This document shows, piece by piece, positions 1-8,280 of a stretch of DNA of 47,991 nucleotides (the stretch's first letter is position 1; each line of letters starts with the position of its first letter). Source of the stretch: an uncultured Atopobiaceae bacterium (GTDB lineage: Bacteria > Actinomycetota > Coriobacteriia > Coriobacteriales > Atopobiaceae). Location of the stretch: the NCBI GenBank assembly GCA_944322145.1, contig CALUNW010000014.1:1-47991 (forward strand), read 5' to 3'. The notes beneath the pieces are model-generated. The model saw only the letters and a list, made by a program, of their open reading frames with translations, searched no databases and was not told where the DNA came from. Position numbers and translations under genes: made by a program.

Positions 1-77
1 CGCGCTTCCTCTGCCCCTGGCTGTACATGCGGTTCTCCTCCTGTCCCGCTTTGGTCCAGGATTCCCACCGCAGTCCC

Positions 78-110
78 TACCTGTCAAAAGTGAGTGACTT
101 TTGACAGGTA
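78..110. repeat. Perfect 14-bp inverted repeat downstream of the lipid kinase gene
   Basis: Arms TACCTGTCAAAAGT (78-91) and its reverse complement (97-110) flank the 5-nt loop GAGTG. A second related word, TACCTGTCCCC, follows at about 136. It lies just beyond the stop of the minus-strand lipid kinase but has no T-run, so it is not a standard terminator. It resembles the CTGTC-containing palindromes at 9408-9473. Positions 1-77 show nothing recognisable. Confidence 0.75.
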
Positions 111-148
111 TTGTCTGGGGTTTTGTACCTGTCCCCTTTTGAATGCCC

Positions 149-1120
149 TTACTTGGGGTACGCGATGACGTCTGACTCGCCGAAGCGCGAGGAGCCGTCG
201 TCGGCGGAGCCGTAGGGGCTCAGCGCGTCGACGACGATGCGCACGGCGCCGGGAAGGACGCGCGCGGCGTACGAGCTAACGCCCTCGGAGACGACCTCGC
301 CGTCGATCTCCAGCGGGACGGGCCCGGACGACGTCACCGTGATCTCGCGACCCGCGAAGCTCTCGAGGTGAGGCCGGCCGATCGCCTTGCCCGTGCGGTC
401 CACGAGCCCGAAGGCCAGGGGCTTCAGGAGCTGCGCCGCACCCTCGGTCTCCGCGACGATGACGTTGAGCAGGCCGTCGTCCATGCGGCAGTCGGGCACG
501 AGCTCGATGTCGCCCTGGATCATCGCGTTGTTGGCAACCAGGCAGGTGATGCCGTCGCGCTCGTAGACCTCCCCGTCGACGGTGATGGTGAAGTGCTCCA
601 CCGCCGGCCGTGGGTTTGCGAGGGCTGCGGCGAAGTAGGCCGCCTGGCCCATGATGGCCTTGTTGGGGAGCGCCGCCTGCATGATCTGGGCGTCAAAGCC
701 CGTTCCCGACATGATGCCGAAGCCGCGCATGTGCTTCTCGCCCTGCTCGTCGGACCAGCTGATCTCGCCGAGGTCGATCTTTGCCGTCTTCCCGATGCGG
801 CACGCCCGCGCGAGCGCAGCCGGCTCCAGCGCGTTGCCGATGTTGGCGCACAGGAGGTTTGCCGTCCCGGACGGGAAGACGCACACCGGAATAGGCCGCC
901 CGGCCAGCGCGTGCAGCAGGGTGGAGACCGTGCCGTCGCCGCCGGAGAGCACGATGGTGTCAAAGCCGTCGACGTCCGCGCAGGCCTCGCGCGCCGTGAA
1001 GTCGTCCGCGAGCATCCTCAGCACGCACTCGTCGCCGGGGTGGACCAGCGCCCTCATGAACTGGAAGATGGCGTCCGATCCAAAGCCGGACTTTGGGTTG
1101 TGGATGACGAGCGTGCGCAC
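149..1120 (-). CDS. Diacylglycerol kinase-family lipid kinase (DagK/YegS-like)
   Basis: This protein of about 323 residues begins with the signature of the diacylglycerol kinase catalytic family: an N-terminal TLVIHNPKSG segment, then the nucleotide-binding loop LSGGDGTV and a downstream FPSGTANLL segment. The family phosphorylates diacylglycerol or a related lipid alcohol at the inner membrane face to recycle it into phospholipid synthesis. I chose the GTG start at 1120 because a strong GGGAGG lies 6 nt upstream. An ATG at 1159 in the same frame lacks a ribosome-binding site and would add 13 residues. The gene is divergent from ribonuclease D across a palindrome-containing gap. The exact lipid substrate cannot be told from sequence. 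Confidence 0.88.
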   Translation of the reverse strand: MRTLVIHNPKSGFGSDAIFQFMRALVHPGDECVLRMLADDFTAREACADVDGFDTIVLSGGDGTVSTLLHALAGRPIPVCVFPSGTANLLCANIGNALEPAALARACRIGKTAKIDLGEISWSDEQGEKHMRGFGIMSGTGFDAQIMQAALPNKAIMGQAAYFAAALANPRPAVEHFTITVDGEVYERDGITCLVANNAMIQGDIELVPDCRMDDGLLNVIVAETEGAAQLLKPLAFGLVDRTGKAIGRPHLESFAGREITVTSSGPVPLEIDGEVVSEGVSSYAARVLPGAVRIVVDALSPYGSADDGSSRFGESDVIAYPK

Positions 1121-1165
1121 GGCGTTCCTCCCGTGGGACTCGGGGCCGGTTTGTGTCATGATGAT

Positions 1166-1203
1166 ATGTCGGTCGCATCGACCGACATGTCATCGACCGA
1201 CGT
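1166..1203. promoter_or_regulatory. Palindromic operator-like site between divergent genes
   Basis: ATGTCGGTCG (1166-1175) and CGACCGACAT (1179-1188) form a perfect 10-bp inverted repeat around CAT. A further half-site, CGACCGACGT, is at 1194-1203, offset by 15 bp. The spacing suits a dimeric repressor with an extra half-site, but no regulator is encoded nearby. Confidence 0.5.
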
Positions 1204-1245
1204 GACACAGTTTACCCAAACCTCGCACGAGAGGACCGCGCTCCC

Positions 1246-2376
1246 TTGTACCTTTCAACTCAAGACCAGCTCGAGGACTTCTGCCGCCAGATCGAGGGCG
1301 AGAAGGTCATCGCCGTCGACACGGAGTTCCTGCGCGAGAAGACCTACTATCCCAAGCTCTGCCTCGTCCAGGTGGGCGCCGCCGAGCTCACCGCCGCCAT
1401 CGACCCGCTGCTCATCGAGGACCTGACGCCCCTTGCGAAGATCTTCGAGGACGCATCGGTCACCAAGGTGCTCCACGCCTGCGGACAGGACCTCGAGGTC
1501 ATTCTCGACGGCATGGGCTGCGTCTGCGCGCCGGTCTTTGACACGCAGCTCGCCGCGGCCTTCCTCGGCATGCGGCAGCAGGTGAGCTATGGGTCGCTCG
1601 TCGAGGCGTACTGCGGGGTCCGCCTGCCCAAGGCGGAGTCGCTCACGGACTGGTCCCGCCGCCCGCTCGACCCCGAGCAGCTTGCCTATGCCGAGGACGA
1701 CGTTCGCTACCTCCCCGGCATCTACGACCGCATGGTGTCCGACCTCGCGCGGCAGGACCGCCTCTCCTGGGTGCGCCCCGAGATGGACGCACTGTGCGAC
1801 CCGTCGCGCATCAAGCGCGACCCGAGCGAGGCGTTCCTGCGCCTGCGTCGCTCGGGCTCGCTCACGCGTCGTCAGCTCGCCGTCGCGCGCGAGGTGTGCG
1901 CGTGGCGCGAGGGGGTTGCCGCGGAGCGCGATGTCCCGCGCAAGTGGGTGGCCTCGGACGAGGTCGTCGTCGAGGTCTGCAAGCGCACGCCCGGCTCGCT
2001 CGACCGCCTCCGCCGCATCCGCGGCACGGAGCAGATCTCCGAGCGCGACGGCAAGAGGCTGCTCGCGGCCGTGGCGCGCGGCGTCGCATGCCCCGCGGAG
2101 GAGTGCCCCAAGGTGACCAAGCACCTGCGCCCCTCGTCGGAGACCGAGGGCGTCATCGACCTGATGTACGCGGTCCTTCGCCTGGTGTCCGAGAAGAGCG
2201 GCGTCGCCACGCAGCTCATCGCCACGCGCGACGACCTCCTCGACTTCCTCCAGGACCGCAAGAGCTCGCCGCTCTCCCACGACTGGCGCTGGGAGCTCGC
2301 CGGACGCACGCTCGACCGGCTGCTCTCGGGCGAGGTCGGGCTCACCGTCAAGGGCGGGCGCATAGAGCTGCTGTAG
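1246..2376 (+). CDS. rnd: Ribonuclease D (HRDC-domain 3'-5' exoribonuclease)
   Basis: This 376-residue protein trims 3' ends of structured RNAs such as tRNA precursors. The N-terminal half has the DEDD exonuclease motifs: AVDTEFLRE (Exo I, near residues 23-31), HACGQDLEV with a downstream DTQLAA (Exo II), and YAEDDVRYL (Exo III). The C-terminal half has HRDC-like helices (RRQLAVAREVCAWRE and following). The start is a TTG with GAGAGGA about 10 nt upstream, and no better in-frame start is seen. Length fits the usual 370-390 residues. It is followed by a repeat cluster rather than a clear terminator. Confidence 0.92.
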   Translation: MYLSTQDQLEDFCRQIEGEKVIAVDTEFLREKTYYPKLCLVQVGAAELTAAIDPLLIEDLTPLAKIFEDASVTKVLHACGQDLEVILDGMGCVCAPVFDTQLAAAFLGMRQQVSYGSLVEAYCGVRLPKAESLTDWSRRPLDPEQLAYAEDDVRYLPGIYDRMVSDLARQDRLSWVRPEMDALCDPSRIKRDPSEAFLRLRRSGSLTRRQLAVAREVCAWREGVAAERDVPRKWVASDEVVVEVCKRTPGSLDRLRRIRGTEQISERDGKRLLAAVARGVACPAEECPKVTKHLRPSSETEGVIDLMYAVLRLVSEKSGVATQLIATRDDLLDFLQDRKSSPLSHDWRWELAGRTLDRLLSGEVGLTVKGGRIELL

Positions 2377-2423
2377 ACGCGGGGCGTCCGGCGCCCGGCG
2401 CCCTGCCCCAGTGCCCCGCTCTC

Positions 2424-2578
2424 GGTGCCGGATTTCCGCTATATGCGTACCGATGACACACATATAGCCGAAATCCGGCACCATTGGCACGCATTTCTCG
2501 CTTATTTGGCACTAGACACGCATTTGACCGGATTCTGGCACCGCCGATGACGCGCGCATTTGACCGGATTCTGGCACC
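2424..2578. repeat. Repeat cluster D1: five GGTGCC...GCGT units
   Basis: Five related units of about 25 bp occur with GGTGCC at one end and GCGT at the other: 2424-2448 (inverted), 2458-2482, 2488-2512, 2516-2542 and 2554-2578. The first two form a large imperfect palindrome. The last two share the 19-mer CATTTGACCGGATTCTGGC. The same units recur at 16121-16239 and 17632-17750. No protein-coding signal is seen. Confidence 0.8.
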
Positions 2579-2634
2579 CCCGCCGTCGGCCCGGCGAGAA
2601 GGACGGGGCGCCGAGTAATTATTGTCCGGCCCTG

Positions 2635-2644
2635 TGGGTAGAAT
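2635..2644 (+). promoter_or_regulatory. Candidate extended -10 promoter for zinc peptidase operon
   Basis: TGGGTAGAAT lies about 30 nt ahead of the zinc peptidase ATG. The same arrangement, TGGGTACAAT, occurs before the ABC substrate-binding gene at 8394-8403, which supports a shared promoter form. A -35 element is not convincing. Confidence 0.4.
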
Positions 2645-2673
2645 GTCTCTCAACCTCTTGGATTGGAGACGCT

Positions 2674-3378
2674 ATGCCTCTGTACTATGGGTTCGGATAC
2701 GGGATGGACATGGAGTACCTCCTGGTAGCTCTCGTCGCGCTCGTGATCGGCGGCGCGGCGCAGGCCTACATCAGGAGCACATACAGCAAGTGGTCGCGGG
2801 TGCCGGCAAACGTCCCGGGCACCGGGGCCGACGTCGCGCGTCGCATGCTCGCCGAGGGCGGTGCGGAGGGCGTGGGCATCACGCGCGTGGCGGGCTCTCT
2901 GACCGACCACTACGACCCGCGCGACAACCGCCTGCATCTCTCCGACGACAACTATCGCGGCGCGTCGGTCGCCTCCGTGGCCGTTGCCTGCCACGAGGCG
3001 GGCCATGCCATCCAGGCCGCGCGGGGCTTTGGCCTCTATCGGCTTCGCTCGGCGCTCGTTCCCGCCGTCAACATCGCGCAGCAGGGCTGGGTGCTCGTCC
3101 TTCTGGCCGGCATCCTGCTCAACCTCGCCGGCCTCGTGCGCCTGGCGATCGTGCTCTTTGCCGTGGCCGTGGTCTTCCAGCTCGTGACGCTACCCGTCGA
3201 GATCGACGCCTCGCGCCGGGCGGTCGCCTACCTCTCCGCCAACGGCTCGGGGATGGACGAGAAGGGCGCGCGCTCCGTGCTCACCGCCGCAGCGCTCACC
3301 TACGTGGCGGCCGCCCTCACGTCGATCATCCAGCTGCTCTACCTGCTCAGCCGCTACGGCGGGCGAGGGGAGGAGTGA
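2674..3378 (+). CDS. Zinc metallopeptidase of the YugP-like membrane family
   Basis: This 234-residue protein has an N-terminal membrane segment (MEYLLVALVALVIGGAA), a cytosolic or surface domain with the zinc motif ACHEAGHAIQ near residues 107-116, and hydrophobic segments near residues 130-180 and 212-228. HEAGH is the HExxH signature with catalytic Glu. The family is annotated as neutral zinc metallopeptidase, usually of unknown substrate. I chose the ATG at 2674 because TTGGAGA precedes it, rather than upstream in-frame starts inside repeat DNA. Its stop codon overlaps the xseA start (TGATG), implying translational coupling. Confidence 0.88.
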   Translation: MPLYYGFGYGMDMEYLLVALVALVIGGAAQAYIRSTYSKWSRVPANVPGTGADVARRMLAEGGAEGVGITRVAGSLTDHYDPRDNRLHLSDDNYRGASVASVAVACHEAGHAIQAARGFGLYRLRSALVPAVNIAQQGWVLVLLAGILLNLAGLVRLAIVLFAVAVVFQLVTLPVEIDASRRAVAYLSANGSGMDEKGARSVLTAAALTYVAAALTSIIQLLYLLSRYGGRGEE

Positions 3379-4730
3379 TGTCCGAGGGCCAGGGGGCGCA
3401 GGCCCCGCTCTCCGTCACCGACGCCGTCGCCCTCGCCAAGGGCGCCGTCTCCGCGTGGCCCACGCTCGTCGTCAACGGCGAGGTCTCCGGGTTCCGCGGC
3501 CCCAACGCCCGGTCGGGCCACTGCTACTTCGAGGTCAAGGACGACGGGGCCTCGATGAGCGTCATCGTGTGGCGCGGCACCGCCGCCAAGATGGGCTTTC
3601 AGCTGCGCGACGGCCTCGAGGTGCAGCTCACCGGCAAGTTTGACGTGTACAAGGCCTCGGGCAAGCTCTCGTTCGTCGCGAGCAGGGTCGAGGTCGCCGG
3701 CGAGGGTCTCCTGCGGCAGCAGGTCGCCGAGCTCGCGCGCCGCCTCGAGGCAGAGGGCCTCATGGACCCCGCCCGCAAGCGCCACGTCCCCGCGTTCTGC
3801 TCGCGCGTCTGCGTCGTGACCTCGCTCTCCGGCAGCGTCATCGAGGACGTCAAGCGCACGCTCGCGCGCAGGAACCCGCTCGTCCAGATCGACGTCGTGG
3901 GGTGCTCGGTCCAGGGCGCAGACGCCCCGACCACGATTGTGCGCGCGCTCGGCACGGCCGCTGCCTCGCGCCCCGACGCCATCCTGCTCGTCCGCGGCGG
4001 CGGCTCGTTCGAGGACCTCATGTGCTTCAACGACGAGGCGCTCGCTCGCGCCATCGCCGCCTGCCCCGTCCCCGTGGTCACGGGCATCGGGCACGAGCCC
4101 GACACCACGATCGCGGACATGGTCGCGGACCGCAGGGCCTCCACGCCCACGGCCGCCGCGGAGTCGGTCGCCCCCGCCATAGACGAGGTGGAGCGCCAGA
4201 TGCTGCAGCGCCAGGTCCGCCTGGGGCGCGCCATGTCCGCCGCGCTCGCCGTGCGCTCGCAGCGCCTCGACGCCCTCGGCCGCCTCATGGCGGGTCACGT
4301 GAGCGCAGGCCTCTCGCGCCGCCGCGTGGCGCTCGACGCCCTCGGCTCGCGCCGCTGCCTGCAGGACCCGCTCGCGCCGCTTGAGTCCCGTCGCGCGGAC
4401 CTGCTCCAGACCGAGCAGCGCCTCCACGACGCCATCCCGCGCGCACTCGAGCGCCGCAGGGAGGACGTCTCGGGCGCCGCCGCCCGCCTCGCCGCCGCGG
4501 GCCCGCGCCTCCTGAGGCCGGCAGAGTCCACGCTCGCGCGCCTCGCCGCCTCGCTCGAGGCGCTCTCGCCGCTCTCGGTGCTGTCCCGCGGCTACGCGAT
4601 AGCCAGGGACGCCGCGGGGCACGTCGTCAAGGATGCCTCCGGGCTCTCGTCCGGCGACGAGGTCCGCGTCCTTCTCGGCACGGGATCTTTTGACGCCACC
4701 GTCACGGCGACGCACGCAACCAACGACTAG
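3378..4730 (+). CDS. xseA: Exodeoxyribonuclease VII large subunit
   Basis: This 450-residue subunit works with XseB to degrade single-stranded DNA from either end into short oligonucleotides during repair. It has the N-terminal OB-fold (PTLVVNGEVSGFRGPNARSG and the following YFEVKD) and the central catalytic block with VVTS, RGGGSFEDLMCFNDE and GIGHEPD. A long coiled-coil arm rich in Arg, Ala and Leu follows, then the C-terminal LSRGYAIARD segment that holds XseB. The start ATG overlaps the upstream TGA. xseB follows after 27 nt, giving the standard xseAB pair. Confidence 0.95.
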   Translation: MSEGQGAQAPLSVTDAVALAKGAVSAWPTLVVNGEVSGFRGPNARSGHCYFEVKDDGASMSVIVWRGTAAKMGFQLRDGLEVQLTGKFDVYKASGKLSFVASRVEVAGEGLLRQQVAELARRLEAEGLMDPARKRHVPAFCSRVCVVTSLSGSVIEDVKRTLARRNPLVQIDVVGCSVQGADAPTTIVRALGTAAASRPDAILLVRGGGSFEDLMCFNDEALARAIAACPVPVVTGIGHEPDTTIADMVADRRASTPTAAAESVAPAIDEVERQMLQRQVRLGRAMSAALAVRSQRLDALGRLMAGHVSAGLSRRRVALDALGSRRCLQDPLAPLESRRADLLQTEQRLHDAIPRALERRREDVSGAAARLAAAGPRLLRPAESTLARLAASLEALSPLSVLSRGYAIARDAAGHVVKDASGLSSGDEVRVLLGTGSFDATVTATHATND

Positions 4731-4757
4731 ACGGGCGCTTGCCCGGAAGGAGGACAC

Positions 4758-5030
4758 ATGTCAGGAGATACCACCAGGGCCATCGAGGAGATGACGTTCA
4801 AGGAGGCGTCCATCGAGCTCGAGCAGATCGTGCGCCAGCTCGAGTCCGGGGACCTCGAGCTCGAGGACTCGCTCGCGCTCTATGCGCGCGGGGTCGAGCT
4901 GCTCAAGAGCCTGCGCGAGCGGCTCGCGGGCGCCGAGCAGAAGGTGCGCGTCCTTCTCGACGCCACCGACGAGAACGCCGCGACGACGGACACCGCCTCC
5001 GCGCCGAGCACGGCGTATATTAATGAGTAG
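4758..5030 (+). CDS. xseB: Exodeoxyribonuclease VII small subunit
   Basis: This 90-residue helical protein carries the family hallmark FKEASIELEQIVRQLESGDL (residues 14-33) and the following ALYARGVEL. Several XseB copies bind the coiled-coil arm of each XseA and are needed for nuclease activity. The ATG is preceded by GGAAGGAGG at ideal spacing. The C-terminal 15 residues are Ala/Thr-rich and probably disordered. The HIT gene begins 20 nt downstream in the same operon. Confidence 0.95.
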   Translation: MSGDTTRAIEEMTFKEASIELEQIVRQLESGDLELEDSLALYARGVELLKSLRERLAGAEQKVRVLLDATDENAATTDTASAPSTAYINE

Positions 5031-5050
5031 CCACAAGGAAAGGAGAGCGC

Positions 5051-5395
5051 ATGTCCGACTGCATCTTCTGCAAGATCGCAAACGGCGAGATCCCGAGCGA
5101 GTTTCTCTACGAGGACGACAACGTCGTCGCCTTCAGGGACCTCAACCCCCAGGCGCCCGTGCACGTGCTCGTGGTGCCCAAGGCCCACCACGACAACTTC
5201 GTCGACGACGTCCCGGCGGAGACGCTGCTCTCCATGGAGCGCGCCGTCAAGGCGGTGGCCGAGAAGTGCGGCGTCGCCGAGTCGGGCTTCCGCTGCATCA
5301 TGAACACGGGCGCGGCCGCCGGCCAGACGGTCATGCACCTCCACATGCATGTCCTGGGTGGGCGCGGGCTCGGCGAGGGCCTGCTGCCCGCTTAA
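5051..5395 (+). CDS. HIT-family (HinT-like) purine nucleoside phosphoramidase
   Basis: This 114-residue protein begins CIFCKIANGEIPSEFLYED and ends with the histidine triad MHLHMHVLGGR, in which the middle His of HxHxH forms the nucleotidyl intermediate. HinT-type enzymes hydrolyse AMP-N linkages such as adenosine phosphoramidates, and aminoacyl- or lysyl-AMP, in the cytosol. Length and motifs match single-domain HinT proteins. A good AAGGAAAGGAG site precedes the ATG. It is probably the last gene of the run starting at the zinc peptidase. Confidence 0.92.
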   Translation: MSDCIFCKIANGEIPSEFLYEDDNVVAFRDLNPQAPVHVLVVPKAHHDNFVDDVPAETLLSMERAVKAVAEKCGVAESGFRCIMNTGAAAGQTVMHLHMHVLGGRGLGEGLLPA

Positions 5396-5494
5396 CGATT
5401 TGTTCTTCAGCACAGTCCTGCGACGCGCCCGAGGGCGTATCATGGAACGCGTCACCGTGAACGTGTGTGGGGGAGTCCCCGCGAGAGGAGAGTC

Positions 5495-6664
5495 ATGAAC
5501 GTCCTTGTCATCAACGCCGGCAGCTCGTCGCTCAAGTACCAGCTCCTTGACGTCGACACGCGCGAGGTCTACGCGAAGGGCAACTGCGAGCGCATCGGCA
5601 TCGAGGGCTCCTTCGTCGGCCACGAGGAGATGGGCGGCGAGAAGCAGAAGCTCGAGGTCGCGCTTCCCGACCACAAGACCGCCATCAAGTACGTCTTCGA
5701 CATCCTCAAGACCATCGACAAGCCCATCGGCGGCATCGGCCACCGCGTGGTCCAGGGCGGCTGGTACTTCCCCGAGTCCGCCGTCGTCACCGACGAGACG
5801 CTCGCCCAGGTCCGCGAGGTCGCCCCGCTCGCGCCGCTCCACAACTACGCCGAGGCCGACGTCATCGAGATCTGCCGCGACATGTTCCCGGAGATCGGCA
5901 ACGTCATCGTCCCGGACACCGCGTTCCACTACCACATGCCCGAGCACGCCTGGCGCTACGCCCTCCCGCGCGACGTCGTGGACAAGTACCACGTCCGCAA
6001 GTACGGCGCCCACGGCACGAGCCACCGCTTCATCTGGCGCACCGTCCACGAGATGATGGGCGACAAGACCCACAAGCTCGTGAGCTGCCACCTCGGCTCC
6101 GGCGCGTCCCTCTGCGCCATCCAGGACGGCAAGTGCATGGACACCACGATGGGCCTCACCCCGCTCGACGGCCTGATCATGGGCACCCGCTGCGGCACGC
6201 TCGACCCCGCCACGGTCTTCTACCTCAGCCGCGAGGCGCACATGAGCGTCGATGAGATCGACACGATGATGAACAAGAAGTCCGGCCTGCTCGCCGTCTC
6301 CGAGGTCTCCTCGGACTCCCGCGACATCGAGGCCGGCGCCGCCGAGGGCGACGAGAAGTGCCAGATGGCCCTCGACATGTTCAACTATCGCGTCTCCCAG
6401 CTCTTCGCCGAGATGGCCGCCTCCATGCAAGGCGTCGACACGATGGTCTTCACTGCCGGCATCGGCGAGAACGCGCCCGAGATTCGCGCCGGCATCTGTG
6501 AGCTGCTCGGCTGGATGGGCGTCAAGATCGACGCCGAGAAGAACGCCCCGCGCTCCGACGAGCCGCGCGTCATCTCCACGCCCGACTCCGCCATCACCGT
6601 CATGGTGGTCCCGACCAACGAGGAGTACATGATCGCCCTCGACGTCGAGGAGCTTCTCGGCTAG
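5495..6664 (+). CDS. ackA: Acetate kinase
   Basis: This 389-residue enzyme interconverts acetyl phosphate and ADP with acetate and ATP, the final energy-conserving step of acetate fermentation. The N-terminus VLVINAGSSSLKYQL contains Asn7 and the phosphate-binding loop. GIGHRVVQGG and DTAFHYHMP match active-site segments, and GAHGTSHR with the following HLGSGASL is the ASKHA-family ATP-binding region. TAGIGENAPEIR is near the C-terminus. The ATG at 5495 follows GAGAGGAG. No pta gene is adjacent. A strong terminator follows, so the gene is probably monocistronic. Confidence 0.96.
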   Translation: MNVLVINAGSSSLKYQLLDVDTREVYAKGNCERIGIEGSFVGHEEMGGEKQKLEVALPDHKTAIKYVFDILKTIDKPIGGIGHRVVQGGWYFPESAVVTDETLAQVREVAPLAPLHNYAEADVIEICRDMFPEIGNVIVPDTAFHYHMPEHAWRYALPRDVVDKYHVRKYGAHGTSHRFIWRTVHEMMGDKTHKLVSCHLGSGASLCAIQDGKCMDTTMGLTPLDGLIMGTRCGTLDPATVFYLSREAHMSVDEIDTMMNKKSGLLAVSEVSSDSRDIEAGAAEGDEKCQMALDMFNYRVSQLFAEMAASMQGVDTMVFTAGIGENAPEIRAGICELLGWMGVKIDAEKNAPRSDEPRVISTPDSAITVMVVPTNEEYMIALDVEELLG

Positions 6665-6686
6665 TTTGTCTTCTGCGATTCGCTCG

Positions 6687-6726
6687 CGGGCCCGGACCCT
6701 CCTCGTGGGGGTCCGGGCCCGTTCTT
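6687..6726 (+). terminator. Rho-independent terminator after ackA
   Basis: CGGGCCCGGACCC (6687-6699) pairs perfectly with GGGTCCGGGCCCG (6709-6721) around a 9-nt loop, followed by TTCTT. It lies 23 nt beyond the ackA stop. Confidence 0.88.
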
Positions 6727-6755
6727 GTATCGGCGGATTAGCGTCTTTTTGTCCC

Positions 6756-6819
6756 GAGCATGCCATGGGGGACGGTTTTGGACCTCTGACAGGGGAAATC
6801 TGTCCCCTATGGCATGCTC
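6756..6819. repeat. 18-bp imperfect inverted repeat with nested CTGTC palindrome
   Basis: GAGCATGCCATGGGGGAC (6756-6773) pairs with GTCCCCTATGGCATGCTC (6802-6819) at 17 of 18 positions. The 28-nt interior contains GACAGGGGA, which can pair with TGTCCCC as an alternative hairpin. The CTGTCCCC words resemble the repeats at 78-143 and 9408-9473. Confidence 0.65.
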
Positions 6820-6861
6820 GAGCCCGCGGTGCCGCCCGCCCTTCTCGGCAAGCCGTCCGGC

Positions 6862-6889
6862 GCGGACCCAAATCCGGATTTGGGTCCGC
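6862..6889. repeat. 28-bp perfect palindrome (B-family)
   Basis: This perfect palindrome is centred on AAATCC|GGATTT, with outer arms GCGGACCC and GGGTCCGC. It lies downstream of the minus-strand HipA-like gene. Two more copies of the same word lie upstream of that gene at 8281-8330. Confidence 0.8.
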
Positions 6890-6968
6890 ACCGTGGCGTC
6901 TCGTGCGCACCGGATGCCAGCACTGGACGCGGTGGGCGAGAAGTGAGGGCGACGTCCCGGACGTCAGC

Positions 6969-8189
6969 CTACCGGCGCATCGCCCGGACCTCCGCCACGT
7001 TCTTCTCGATCGCGGCACGGACGCCCTTAAGCCTTCCGGGGATGCCTGCGATGGCGGGGCTCATCTCCAGCACGCCCACGGCCTCGTCGGCAAATCCGAC
7101 CAGCGCGTCCGCGTTGAGCCAGGCGAGCCCGCCCGCATAGCGCGAGAGCTGCTCTCCGACGGCGCGCAGGAAGGGCATGGGGTGCGCCATGCGATAGGGT
7201 GAGAAGTCGTTGGCCAGGGGGCGATCGCACCAGAGCGCCTCGCCGGTGTCGAAGATCGGCGTCACGCGCAGCCACGCCCTCGTCTCAGCGTCGACGAGGA
7301 TGCCGAAGTTGCCCCAGTGGCGGTCGAAGTTCGCCATGACGTGGTCGACCACGAGCATACGCTCCAGCGCGGCGCGCGCGTCGGCGATGCCGTGGCGCTC
7401 GCATGCGCCCACGAGCGCCTCGAAGCGTGACTGGTCGTTGGGGACCGGCATCGAGAGGATGACGTCGGCAGCAGGGACGAACTCGGTCCACGCGTCGACC
7501 ATGCACGGGCAGGAGGAGAGCAGGCGCGGGTAACCGTTCTCCATGAGCTCGTAGGGCACGTAGTCCTTCTCGCCCATGATGCGGGCGCAGAGCAGAGTGG
7601 CGATGCGCTCGTTGAGGGGTTCCTGGAACAGGCTCTCCGGCTTGCCGGACTTCACGAGCAAGCGCGCGGAGCCGCGCGCTTCCCAGCGCTTGGGCAGGTT
7701 GCCGTTGAGCGCGGAGTCGGGCGAGCTGGCGATGACGATACCGTCGCGCCCCGCCGCCTCGAGCGCCTCCGAGCCGGAGTCGGGGTCATGGGGCGCGAGT
7801 GCCGCCCCCAGTGCCGGCGAGAAGGGACGCTCGAAGTAGTTGACGTCCGACCAGGCAAGGTCGGCGTCCGGCGGTCGGAGCCAGTACTGGTCGGAGAGCG
7901 AGAGGCCGAGCCCTGCCGCGAGGAGCTCCTCGGGGGTCTCGAGGCCCAGGCGCTGCAGCACGGGCGCGAGCCCGGGGCGCGTTGCGGGGACGGCGCGGTT
8001 GGCGAGCCAAGCGCGCAGGCGCGGTGCGGCGAAGCGCCCGCTCTGGTCCAGGCAGCCAAGAGGGAGGTAGGCGGGGTCGTGCACGACAGGCCTGCCTACC
8101 ACGCGCCGCGCGACCGGGTCATAGGAGAAGGTCGCCGCCTCGTGGTCGCGGCACATTAGGGTGCGGGTGATGGTGGTCTCTCGCGGCAT
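6969..8189 (-). CDS. HipA-like serine/threonine kinase domain protein
   Basis: This 406-residue protein has a C-terminal HipA-type kinase fold: a lysine-containing LLVKSG strand, the catalytic loop MANFDRHWGNFG near residue 284 with conserved Asp, His and Asn, and the metal-binding IFDTGEALW near 310. HipA kinases phosphorylate protein targets such as glutamyl-tRNA synthetase. The target here is unknown, and no HipB-like DNA-binding partner is adjacent. I chose the ATG at 8189 because AAAGGGGACGAG precedes it. The frame is open upstream to 8276 without a better site. Copies of one palindrome family lie on both sides. A second, different HipA-like gene is at 45398. Confidence 0.75.
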   Translation of the reverse strand: MPRETTITRTLMCRDHEAATFSYDPVARRVVGRPVVHDPAYLPLGCLDQSGRFAAPRLRAWLANRAVPATRPGLAPVLQRLGLETPEELLAAGLGLSLSDQYWLRPPDADLAWSDVNYFERPFSPALGAALAPHDPDSGSEALEAAGRDGIVIASSPDSALNGNLPKRWEARGSARLLVKSGKPESLFQEPLNERIATLLCARIMGEKDYVPYELMENGYPRLLSSCPCMVDAWTEFVPAADVILSMPVPNDQSRFEALVGACERHGIADARAALERMLVVDHVMANFDRHWGNFGILVDAETRAWLRVTPIFDTGEALWCDRPLANDFSPYRMAHPMPFLRAVGEQLSRYAGGLAWLNADALVGFADEAVGVLEMSPAIAGIPGRLKGVRAAIEKNVAEVRAMRR

Positions 8190-8280
8190 CTCGTCCCCTT
8201 TGGCCGAGGTCCTTCTCGTCAAGTATACGGCGCCGGGGGCGGCGTTGCTGGGCGTCGCTTGCGACGCGCCTTCCACGTGC

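Noticed and set aside
78..110. Rho-independent terminator for the lipid kinase
   Set aside because: The hairpin is perfect but no T-run follows on the minus strand, so it is listed only as a repeat.
368..1426. Plus-strand frame of 352 codons opposite the lipid kinase
   Set aside because: Shadow frame with atypical composition running into the ribonuclease D gene; no motif or ribosome-binding site.
1255..2490. Long minus-strand open frame (411 codons) across ribonuclease D
   Set aside because: High-GC antisense shadow: Arg/Ala/Gly-rich, no family motifs, and it covers an intact recognised gene. The same applies to long frames opposite xseA, ackA, pckA and the ABC exporter.
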